DNA from: Sporomusaceae bacterium
Lineage (GTDB): Bacteria > Bacillota > Negativicutes > Sporomusales > UBA7701
Reading direction: 5' to 3'
DNA length: 49,497 nt
NCBI GenBank assembly: GCA_031460455.1
Contig: JAVKTQ010000021.1
Location: 1 to 49,497 of the forward strand
The notes under the pieces were generated by a model. The model saw only the letters and a program-made list of their open reading frames with translations. It was not told the DNA's origin and ran no database searches. Shown here one piece after another: positions 33,821 through 41,372 of this stretch (the stretch's first letter is position 1; every line of letters begins with the position of its first letter). The position numbers were made by a program, and so were the translations under genes.

Positions 33821-34690
33821 ATGCTGACCAACAAAGAAAAACGCTACCTCAAGGCGCTCGGCGCAAAGCTGGAGCCCGTCGTGCAGATCGGCAAGGCCGG
33901 CGTCGCTCCGTCGGTGGTAGCAGGCGCAGCCGGCGTCATCGCCGGGCGGGAGCTTATCAAAGTGCGGGTGCTCAAAAACAGCCCCGCGGAGCCGGAGGCC
34001 GCCATCGTCCAACTCGCCGAAGGCGTGGAGGCCGAACTCGTGCAGGTCATCGGCCGCAACGGCCTGCTGTTCAAGCGCAACGCCGAAAAACCGAAGATCG
34101 AGTTTCCCGTAGCCGGTGCAGCCGCGCCGGCCGCCAAGGCCGCCCCGCCGCCGGCAGAGCGGCCGGCGAAACCAACGCCGCGGGGCGCGGTCAAACCGGC
34201 CGCCGCAAGAGCCTTCGGCCCAAAACCGCGCGGTGCGGCAACGCCTGCCGGGGAACGAGCTTTCGCGCCTAAGCCGCGGGGCACGGCCAAACCGGCCGCT
34301 GAAAAAGCCATCGGCCCAAAACCGCGCGGTGCGGCAACGCCTGCCGGGGAACGGGCCTTCGGAGCAAAACCGCGCGCCACAGGCAAACCGGCCGCGGAAA
34401 AAGCCTTCGGACCGAAGCCGCGGGGCGCGGGCAAGCCGGTACCGGGGCTGAAAAAAGACGGGAGAGAGAACTATGCTTACCAGGCAGAGCCTGGGAGAGG
34501 CCAAGCGGATCGTCGTCAAAGTGGGAACAAGTACGTTGACCCACAGCACCGGCAAGCTCAATCTGCAGGGAATCGAAAAGCTGGTGCGGGAACTGTCCGA
34601 TCTGGCAAACCAGGGCAGACAAATACTGCTGGTCACGTCCGGCGCAGTGGTGGCGGGCATGGACCGGCTGGGACTAAAAGAAAAACCTAA
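33821..34690 (+). CDS. yhbY: YhbY/CRS1-type RNA-binding protein with repeat tail overlapping proB
   Basis: The first 97 residues are a complete YhbY (CRM) domain that binds pre-50S ribosomes: MLTNKEKRYLKALGAKLEP, the QIGKAGV loop and VIGRNGLLFKR. A Pro/Ala/Lys-rich basic tail follows, with five or six 16-residue repeats (about 116-210). The frame then continues 218 bases into proB to give 289 residues. That extra C-terminus is probably not functional coding sequence or results from a frameshift: in the proB frame a TGA at 34449 would close the protein right after the repeats. Canonical YhbY is only about 100 residues. Confidence 0.75.
   Translation: MLTNKEKRYLKALGAKLEPVVQIGKAGVAPSVVAGAAGVIAGRELIKVRVLKNSPAEPEAAIVQLAEGVEAELVQVIGRNGLLFKRNAEKPKIEFPVAGAAAPAAKAAPPPAERPAKPTPRGAVKPAAARAFGPKPRGAATPAGERAFAPKPRGTAKPAAEKAIGPKPRGAATPAGERAFGAKPRATGKPAAEKAFGPKPRGAGKPVPGLKKDGRENYAYQAEPGRGQADRRQSGNKYVDPQHRQAQSAGNRKAGAGTVRSGKPGQTNTAGHVRRSGGGHGPAGTKRKT
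34214..34453 (+). repeat. 48-base tandem repeats in the yhbY tail
   Basis: Five successive 48-base units encode 16-residue repeats of the type FGPKPRGAATPAGERA alternating with FAPKPRGTAKPAAEKA, i.e. a two-unit 96-base higher-order repeat. A degenerate unit precedes them. Units 1 and 3 are nearly identical in DNA, indicating recent duplication. Confidence 0.85.
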
Positions 34691-35597
34691 AACCATCCCC
34701 GAGAAACAGGCTGCCGCGGCCGTGGGCCAGGGCATCCTCATGCATACCTACGAAAAACTGTTCGGCGAATACGGCCAGGTTGTCGCCCAGGTCCTGCTGA
34801 CGAGGGAGGACTCGGTCAACCGCAGCCGCTACGCCAACTCCCGCAACACCCTTATGACGCTGCTGTCGATGGGGGTCGTGCCGGTTATCAACGAGAACGA
34901 CGCCGTCGCCATCGACGAGTTGAAGATCGGCGACAACGACACCCTCTCCGCGATGGTCGCCAGCATCGTCGAGGCCGACCTGCTCATCATCCTGTCCGAC
35001 ATCGAGGGCCTCTACACCGCCAACCCCCAGACCGACCCGGCAGCGACGCTCATCCCCGAGGTCGCCGACATCACGCCGGCGCTCGAAGCCCTGGCCGGCG
35101 GCCCCGGCACCGACAAGGGCACCGGCGGCATGTACACCAAGATCCAGGCCGCCAAGATCGCCGTCAACACCGGGGTCGTAATGGTCATCGCCTCCGGGGC
35201 GCGCGGCGGGGTGGTGCGGGAGATACTGAGCGGCGCGCCTGTCGGCACCATCTTCCTGCCGAAGGTCAACCGCCTGCAGGTCCGCAAGCGTTGGTTGGCG
35301 TTCGGGGCCCGCATCCGCGGCGCGGTCACGGTCGATGCGGGCTGCGAGCAGGCTATCCTGCGGGGCGCGAGCCTGCTGGCCGCCGGCATCACGGCGGTCG
35401 ACGGCGGCTTCGAACATGGCAACACCATCCGCATCCTCACCGCCGGAGGGCGCGAAATCGCCCGCGGCATCGCCAACTACAACGCGGCCGACACCCGCCG
35501 GATAATGGGCGTCCATACAAACGCGATCGCCGAGCTGCTGGGCGGCAAGCCCTACGACGAGGTCATCCACCGCGACAACATGGTTTTGCTTGTCTGA
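34473..35597 (+). CDS. proB: Glutamate 5-kinase
   Basis: A 374-residue enzyme that phosphorylates glutamate in the first step of proline synthesis. The amino-acid-kinase domain (about 1-255) includes RIVVKVGTSTLTH, LVTSGAVVAGMDRL and INENDAVAIDEL. The C-terminal PUA domain (about 280-365) follows. ATG 34473 follows GGGAGAGA. Its 5' end overlaps the extended yhbY frame. It pairs with proA, 13 bases downstream. Confidence 0.97.
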   Translation: MLTRQSLGEAKRIVVKVGTSTLTHSTGKLNLQGIEKLVRELSDLANQGRQILLVTSGAVVAGMDRLGLKEKPKTIPEKQAAAAVGQGILMHTYEKLFGEYGQVVAQVLLTREDSVNRSRYANSRNTLMTLLSMGVVPVINENDAVAIDELKIGDNDTLSAMVASIVEADLLIILSDIEGLYTANPQTDPAATLIPEVADITPALEALAGGPGTDKGTGGMYTKIQAAKIAVNTGVVMVIASGARGGVVREILSGAPVGTIFLPKVNRLQVRKRWLAFGARIRGAVTVDAGCEQAILRGASLLAAGITAVDGGFEHGNTIRILTAGGREIARGIANYNAADTRRIMGVHTNAIAELLGGKPYDEVIHRDNMVLLV

Positions 35598-35610
35598 GGA
35601 GGGATTTTAC

Positions 35611-36864
35611 ATGGATTATCTGGCCGAACTTACAGAGAAGGGCGCAATCGCCAAAAAAGCGGCCGCCAAGCTGGCCATAACGCCGGCGACGGTCAAAAAT
35701 AAAGCGCTGCTCGCCATGGCCGACGGCCTAGAGGCGGGCGCAGCGGCCATCCTGGCCGCCAATGCCGAGGATATGGCCGCCGGGCGGGCCAAAGGCATGT
35801 CCGCCGCGTTGCTCGACCGTTTAGCGCTCACCACGGCGAGGATCGCCGACATGGCCGCCGGCCTTAGGCAGCTCGCCGCCCTGCCCGACCCCGTCGGGGA
35901 GACGATCGAAGGCTGGCAGCGGCCCAACGGCCTTGCCATCGCCAAAGTGCGGGTGCCGCTCGGCGTCATCGGCATCATCTACGAAGCCCGTCCCAACGTT
36001 ACCGCCGACGCCGCCGGCCTCTGCCTGAAAGCCGGCAACGCCGTCATCCTGCGCGGCGGCTCGGAAGCCATCAACTCCAACCTGGCGGTGGCCGGCATCC
36101 TGTCCGCTGCGGCCGAAGCCGCCGGAGCGCCGGCCGGGACCATCCAGCTCATCGCCACCACCGACCGCGCGGCGGTCAACGCCATGCTCAAGCTCAACGA
36201 ATACATCGACGTCATCATCCCCCGCGGCGGGGCCGGCCTCATCCAGACGGTCGTGGAAAACAGCACCGTGCCTGTCATCGAAACCGGCATCGGCGTCTGC
36301 CACGTCTTCGTCGACGCCAGCGCCGACCTGACGATGGCCAGGGATATCGCCTTCAACGCCAAAGTATCCCGTCCCGGCGTCTGCAACGCCATGGAGACGC
36401 TCCTCGTCCACCGGGCGGTCGCCGAGGACTTCCTGCCGCCGATGCTGGCCGCCTATCGCGCGGCCGGGGTGGAGGTGCGCGGCTGCTCCGCAACCGTCTG
36501 CTACCACCCTGACGTCAAAAAAGCCGTCGAGGCCGACTGGGCCACCGAGTACCACGACCTCATCGTCTCCGTACGGGTGGTGAACAGCCTCGCCGAGGCG
36601 CTCGACCACATCGCCGCCTACGGCACCCGCCACTCGGAGGCCATCGTCACCAGCGACCTTGAGAGCGCCCGCCGCTTCCAGGCCGAAGTCGACGCCGCCG
36701 CCGTGTATGTCAACGCCTCCACCCGCTTCACCGACGGGTTCGAGTTCGGCTTCGGGGCGGAGATCGGCATCAGCACCCAGAAGCTCCACGCCCGCGGCCC
36801 CATGGGTCTGCGCGAACTGACGAGCATCAAGTACCTCGTCAACGGCACAGGGCAGATAAGATAA
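35611..36864 (+). CDS. proA: Gamma-glutamyl phosphate reductase
   Basis: A 417-residue NADPH-dependent enzyme that reduces gamma-glutamyl phosphate to the semialdehyde, the second step of proline synthesis. The aldehyde-dehydrogenase fold is visible. The catalytic cysteine is in VSRPGVCNAMETLL (about residue 257), and the nucleotide site is around GGSEAINSN. ATG 35611 follows GAGGAGGGATTTTAC. A strong terminator ends the proBA unit. Confidence 0.97.
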   Translation: MDYLAELTEKGAIAKKAAAKLAITPATVKNKALLAMADGLEAGAAAILAANAEDMAAGRAKGMSAALLDRLALTTARIADMAAGLRQLAALPDPVGETIEGWQRPNGLAIAKVRVPLGVIGIIYEARPNVTADAAGLCLKAGNAVILRGGSEAINSNLAVAGILSAAAEAAGAPAGTIQLIATTDRAAVNAMLKLNEYIDVIIPRGGAGLIQTVVENSTVPVIETGIGVCHVFVDASADLTMARDIAFNAKVSRPGVCNAMETLLVHRAVAEDFLPPMLAAYRAAGVEVRGCSATVCYHPDVKKAVEADWATEYHDLIVSVRVVNSLAEALDHIAAYGTRHSEAIVTSDLESARRFQAEVDAAAVYVNASTRFTDGFEFGFGAEIGISTQKLHARGPMGLRELTSIKYLVNGTGQIR

Positions 36865-36870
36865 CCGTCT

Positions 36871-36904
36871 AACACCCCCGGAAAGAATACCGGGGGTGTT
36901 TTTT
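36871..36904 (+). terminator. Intrinsic terminator of proBA
   Basis: AACACCCCCGG pairs perfectly with CCGGGGGTGTT around an 8-base loop, followed by TTTT. Confidence 0.92.
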
Positions 36905-37099
36905 CCTGTTGTCACATATTTACCACAAAGAACATGTATCATTAAATGAAGCAGGCAGGCGCGAAACCGCCAGCTGTCGCCGATTCCGCGGCATTTCCCG
37001 CCGTTTCCATATTTCACACATTTTTCACAAATACCCGCAATACCTTATATTACAAGCCCTGGACGGCATTGGCAGGGCAGAAGGCGCTTCGTTACCCGA

Positions 37100-37128
37100 T
37101 TGACTAGTCAGTCAGTCGTGTGTACACT
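37100..37128 (+). promoter_or_regulatory. Promoter with overlapping TetR-type operator, efflux operon
   Basis: TTGACT (37100-37105), 17 bases, TACACT (37123-37128) form the promoter. The -35 lies within the perfect palindrome TGACTAGTCA (37101-37110), followed by two more GTCA repeats. TGACTAGTCA-type palindromes are common TetR-family operators, so repression at this site is inferred. No TetR gene is adjacent. The preceding bases 36905-37099 hold no gene. Confidence 0.6.
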
Positions 37129-37158
37129 GAAAGTAGAAAGACGCAGGGGGTGCTTGCA

Positions 37159-38247
37159 ATGCAGGCCATATGGCAGAAAATCCGGCAATACAAGTGGTGG
37201 ATCATCGCCCTGATCGTCCTGGCGGTGGCGGCCAAATTCGGCAGCGACTACTACGCCAAGAGCAGCAAACCGGCGTTCACCGGCACCGTTGTGGCCGTCG
37301 AACGCGGCGACATCCAGTCGCTGGTATCGGCCACAGGCACGATATCGCCGGTCAACAGCGTCGACGTAAGCTCGAAAATAACCGGCCGCATCGTCGAGGT
37401 CAAAGTCAACGAAAACGACACCGTCAAGGCCGATCAGGTTCTCATCCTGCTCGACGACACCCGCTACCGGACCACCGTATCCCAGTCTGAAGCCAAGCTG
37501 GCCAACGCCGCCGCCAACTTCGAACGCGTCAGCCGCCTGGCGGCCATCGGCGCCCTGTCCACCCAGCAGCTTGACGCGGCCCGCATGGAATATCAGGTGG
37601 CGCAGGCCACCCATGACGACGCCGTCTCCCAGCTCGAGGACACCGTCATCAAAGCGCCGATCGCCGGCATCGTCATCGGCAAACCCATACCCGCCGGCCA
37701 GACGGTGGCGCCCGGCATATCCAGCCCGATGGTGCTGATGACCATCGCTGACATGTCCAAAATGCAGATCTCCGTCCAGGTCGACGAGTCGGACGTCGGC
37801 CGGGTGAAGAACGGCCAGAAGGTCAGCTTCACCGTCGACTCCTACCCCGGCAAAACTTTCACCGGCGTCGTGTCCAACGTTTCCAACAAAGCGACCATCA
37901 CCCAGAACGTCGTCTATTACCCGGTTACCGTCGACATCGACAACCCCGAAGGGCTGCTGAAGCCGACGATGACCGCCAGGGTTTCCGTCCACGTGGGCGA
38001 GAGCAAGAACGTCCTCATCGTGCCGCTGTCGGCGGTCAAACAAACCAAAGGGCAGCAGTACGTCCAGGTCATGAAAGATGGCAAAACGCAGAACGTGAAC
38101 ATCACGCTCGGCCTGGCCAGCGACGACAGGGTGGAGGTAGCCAGCGGCCTCAAGGAAGGCGACCAGATACTGCTGTCGGCCACCAAGCCCCAGACGACGC
38201 AGAGCGGCCCGCCGGGAGGCGGCAACCCGCTGCGCGGCATCCGTTAA
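37159..38247 (+). CDS. MacA-like periplasmic adaptor (HlyD/RND-type)
   Basis: A 362-residue membrane-fusion protein with an N-terminal anchor (about 13-31) and a barrel-sandwich (lipoyl-like) half (GTISPVNSVDVSSKITGRIVEV). A short alpha-hairpin (about 110-165) is followed by the second lipoyl half (DTVIKAPIAGIVIG) and a beta-barrel with membrane-proximal domain. In MacAB systems it links the ABC permease to an outer-membrane TolC channel, consistent with a diderm host. ATG 37159 follows AGGGGGTG. It is the first gene of a three-gene operon. Confidence 0.9.
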   Translation: MQAIWQKIRQYKWWIIALIVLAVAAKFGSDYYAKSSKPAFTGTVVAVERGDIQSLVSATGTISPVNSVDVSSKITGRIVEVKVNENDTVKADQVLILLDDTRYRTTVSQSEAKLANAAANFERVSRLAAIGALSTQQLDAARMEYQVAQATHDDAVSQLEDTVIKAPIAGIVIGKPIPAGQTVAPGISSPMVLMTIADMSKMQISVQVDESDVGRVKNGQKVSFTVDSYPGKTFTGVVSNVSNKATITQNVVYYPVTVDIDNPEGLLKPTMTARVSVHVGESKNVLIVPLSAVKQTKGQQYVQVMKDGKTQNVNITLGLASDDRVEVASGLKEGDQILLSATKPQTTQSGPPGGGNPLRGIR

Positions 38248-38260
38248 GGGGGAGAGCATC

Positions 38261-38938
<678 letters not shown>

Positions 38939-38950
38939 GGAGGCGGCGTC

Positions 38951-40165
38951 GTGTTTTGGGAAAGCGTCCTCATCGCCCTCGAAGGCCTGAAGGCCAATAA
39001 ACTGCGCGCCTTCCTCACCATGCTCGGCATCATCATCGGCGTCGGCGCCGTCATCGCGATGGTTTCGATCGGCATGGGCGTCAGGCAGAAGGTCGAAACC
39101 TCCATCGCCGGCCTCGGTTCCAACCTCATCATCGTCATGCCAGGGGCGACCACCCCTTCCGGCGTCCGTCTGGCGGCCGGCTCCAGCACCACCCTCACCA
39201 ACGCCGACGCGCAGGCCATCAACCGGGAGATAGCCGGCGTCAGCGCGGTGGCGCCCAGTGTCCAGCGCTCCTACCAGCTGGTGTACGGCAACCAGAACTG
39301 GACGACCAACGTCCTCGGCACCACCCCCGAGTATCTCGAGGTGCGCAACTTCGCCATCGCCGCCGGGACGATCTTCTCCAGCAAAGACATCGACACCCGC
39401 TCGCGGGTGGCCGTCATCGGCCAGACGGTGGCGACCAACCTTTTCGGCGAGTTTTCGCCCCTTGGCCAGACCATCCGCATCAACAAGGCTCCCTTCCGGG
39501 TCATCGGCGTCCTGGAGGCGAAAGGCCAGTCCTCCATGGGGCAGGACCAGGACGACACCGTCATCGTGCCCCTTACCACCGCCCAGGAGCGCCTGCTGGG
39601 CGTCACCTGGCTGCAGAATATCAGCGTCCAGGCGGACAGCCCCGAAGTAATCGACAAAGTTCAGGAAGACATCACCACCCTGCTCCGCACCCGTCACCGG
39701 CTGGCGCCCGGCGTGCCCGACAACTTCACCGTCCGCAACCTGGCGGCCGTCATGGCCACCGCCCAGGAGACCACCAGCACCATCACCCTCCTGCTCGGCA
39801 ACATCGCCGCCATCTCACTGGTCGTAGGCGGCATCGGCATAATGAACATCATGCTGGTGTCGGTGACGGAAAGGACGCGGGAGATCGGCATCCGCAAAGC
39901 GCTTGGCGCCACCTTCAACAACATTCTCCTCCAGTTTCTTATCGAAGCGGTCGTCATCGGCGTCACCGGAGGCCTCATCGGCATCGGCGTCGGCATGGCC
40001 GGTTCCTACGCCATCTCCTACTTCGCCGGCTGGAACACCGTCGTTTCGCCGCTGTCGATCATCGTCGCCTTCGTCTTCTCGGTCCTGATCGGCCTGTTCT
40101 TCGGTCTCTACCCCGCCCGCAAAGCCGCCCTGCTCGACCCTATCGACGCCCTGCGGTACGAATAA
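38951..40165 (+). CDS. MacB-type ABC permease (FtsX domain)
   Basis: A 404-residue permease with four membrane segments. The N-terminal one is followed by a large extracytoplasmic MacB core domain (about 45-250), then three segments in an FtsX domain (about 285-400). Signatures are LTMLGIIIGVGAVIAMVSIG, GGIGIMNIMLVSVTERTREIGIRKALGA, and the terminal LYPARKAALLDPIDALRYE. The GTG start follows AGGAGGCGG. The substrate class could be a macrolide, peptide or lipoprotein-like compound. Confidence 0.94.
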   Translation: MFWESVLIALEGLKANKLRAFLTMLGIIIGVGAVIAMVSIGMGVRQKVETSIAGLGSNLIIVMPGATTPSGVRLAAGSSTTLTNADAQAINREIAGVSAVAPSVQRSYQLVYGNQNWTTNVLGTTPEYLEVRNFAIAAGTIFSSKDIDTRSRVAVIGQTVATNLFGEFSPLGQTIRINKAPFRVIGVLEAKGQSSMGQDQDDTVIVPLTTAQERLLGVTWLQNISVQADSPEVIDKVQEDITTLLRTRHRLAPGVPDNFTVRNLAAVMATAQETTSTITLLLGNIAAISLVVGGIGIMNIMLVSVTERTREIGIRKALGATFNNILLQFLIEAVVIGVTGGLIGIGVGMAGSYAISYFAGWNTVVSPLSIIVAFVFSVLIGLFFGLYPARKAALLDPIDALRYE

Positions 40166-40179
40166 AAAGGCAGGTTTTA

Positions 40180-40188
40180 TGGTATAAT
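40180..40188 (+). promoter_or_regulatory. Extended -10 promoter of the 47-residue protein gene
   Basis: TGGTATAAT: a consensus TATAAT with a TGn extension and no good -35. It lies 15 bases after the permease stop and 30 bases before the small gene. Confidence 0.55.
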
Positions 40189-40217
40189 AACAAGAAAAGG
40201 ATGCGGGAGCGGAGCGC

Positions 40218-40361
40218 ATGGGTTATATCTACGCCCTCTGGAACTGGCTGAAAACCGACAAAACGCGGCGCGACTTCATGGACTACGTGCGGGCCGCCGT
40301 TATCATCGCCGCCGTCATGGCGATGGTGAGAATAATGCTCGACATGATCAGCACATTTTAA
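40218..40361 (+). CDS. 47-residue single-span membrane protein, unknown
   Basis: A small open frame encoding a basic, amphipathic N-terminus (YIYALWNWLKTDKTRRDFMDY) followed by one hydrophobic helix (about 24-46). It has its own extended -10 promoter, a purine-rich ribosome site (GGGAGCGGAG) and its own terminator, which together argue that it is real despite its length. The short mRNA unit might encode a regulatory or toxin-like small membrane protein; no family is recognised. Confidence 0.6.
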   Translation: MGYIYALWNWLKTDKTRRDFMDYVRAAVIIAAVMAMVRIMLDMISTF

Positions 40362-40371
40362 CAAAATGTAC

Positions 40372-40400
40372 AAACCGCCTCAGCCGGGGCGGTTTTTATA
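40372..40400 (+). terminator. Intrinsic terminator of the small membrane protein gene
   Basis: AAACCGCC pairs with GGCGGTTT around an 8-base loop, followed by TTTTAT. Confidence 0.85.
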
Positions 40401-40412
40401 CTGTCATCAGTT

Positions 40413-40540
40413 CCGGGTTGCCGAGAAAGCCCTAGATGCAAGGCGCACCGGAAAAGCGCGCCGCGCCGCGTACTTCGGAACGTACGCAAGCAAGCGCTTT
40501 GAGGAGCAACGCAGCAGATGGGGTTTTATCGGCAACCCGG
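40413..40540 (+). repeat. Dispersed structured repeat, copy C (long form)
   Basis: Outer arms CCGGGTTGCCGA (40413-40424) and TCGGCAACCCGG (40529-40540) are exact complements. After a G/A mismatch, AAA/TTT and CCC/GGG continue the stem. The core is the same as copy B except for two bases, with the nested AAGCGC/GCGCTT and GCGTAC/GTACGC stems. It sits 12 bases after a terminator and about 35 bases before the nadD -10. Confidence 0.85.
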
Positions 40541-40552
40541 CTTATATTATCC

Positions 40553-40581
40553 TTTCCAGCGGGACAGGCCTCTGTTATAAT
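40553..40581 (+). promoter_or_regulatory. Promoter of nadD
   Basis: TATAAT at 40576-40581 with a TGT extension (40573-40575). A weak TTTCCA (40553-40558) lies 17 bases upstream. Confidence 0.65.
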
Positions 40582-40617
40582 TATGGTGCGCGAAAGAGTG
40601 TGCGCAGAGGAGAAACA

Positions 40618-41232
40618 ATGGACACGACGCAGAAAATCGGCATAATGGGCGGGACCTTCGACCCAATCCATATCGGCCATCTCGTCACCGCGGACGCGGT
40701 GCGGATCGAATACCGCCTCGACAAAGTGCTGTTCATCCCGGCCGCCAATCCGCCCCACAAGCAGGACTCCCAGGTCACGCCCGCCCTGCACCGCTACATC
40801 ATGACCGCGATGGCCACCTACTCCAATCCCCATTTCTTCGTATCCGCCATCGAGATGGAACGTCCGGGGCCATCCTACACCATCGACACCATCAGACTCC
40901 TTCACGGACAATACGCCGGCCGGGCGAAATTCTACTTCATCACCGGCGCCGACGCCGTCTGTGACCTACCCACCTGGAACAACATCGAAGATATCCTCGA
41001 CCTGTGCGACTTTGTCGCCACCACCCGCCCCGGCTGCGTCAGCGCCATCGACGACGTCATCCGCAACCTCGGGCCCAAAGGCGCGGAGCGCATCCACCGC
41101 CTGACCACCCCCGAACTGGAGATTTCCTCCACCGACATCCGCGACCGGGTCAAGAAGGGCCGGTCGATCAAGTACATCGTCCCGGAGAGCGTGGAAAACT
41201 ATATACTGAAAGAGGGGTTATATCGCGGCTAA
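40618..41232 (+). CDS. nadD: Nicotinate-nucleotide adenylyltransferase
   Basis: A 204-residue enzyme that joins ATP and nicotinate mononucleotide to form deamido-NAD. The nucleotidyltransferase motif GGTFDPIHIGH is at 11-21, and the second motif ISSTDIR is near 178. ATG 40618 follows AGAGGAGAAAC; the frame is open upstream only through the repeat. In Firmicutes nadD normally follows obg-yhbY(-proBA) and precedes yqeK. Here the efflux operon separates it from proA, and the GGDEF and RRM genes separate it from yqeK. Confidence 0.96.
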   Translation: MDTTQKIGIMGGTFDPIHIGHLVTADAVRIEYRLDKVLFIPAANPPHKQDSQVTPALHRYIMTAMATYSNPHFFVSAIEMERPGPSYTIDTIRLLHGQYAGRAKFYFITGADAVCDLPTWNNIEDILDLCDFVATTRPGCVSAIDDVIRNLGPKGAERIHRLTTPELEISSTDIRDRVKKGRSIKYIVPESVENYILKEGLYRG

Positions 41233-41244
41233 CCCCTCTTTTTC
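41211..41244 (+). terminator. Intrinsic terminator overlapping the nadD stop
   Basis: AGAGGGGTTA (41211-41220) pairs perfectly with TAACCCCTCT (41230-41239) around a 9-base loop and is followed by TTTTCC. The left arm encodes the last nadD residues and the stop codon is in the right arm. Confidence 0.85.
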
Positions 41245-41372
41245 CTTTATAGGGAAAAATTAAATAATTATGTAATTTATGTCGTTTTTTGCAGGAAAAT
41301 CCCAGGGTAGCGGTAAAGTGTTGATTGTCGCCGTTATCGTCCGGCGTCAACTTCGCTAAGGGGTGTCGTGCC

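Noticed and set aside
34214-34453. CRISPR array
   Set aside because: The 48-base periodicity is in-frame protein repeats without unique spacers. No cas genes and no true CRISPR array were seen anywhere in the window.
41245-41372. c-di-GMP riboswitch upstream of the GGDEF-EAL gene
   Set aside because: No GEMM-type conserved core or tetraloop-receptor pattern was found in the short upstream interval.
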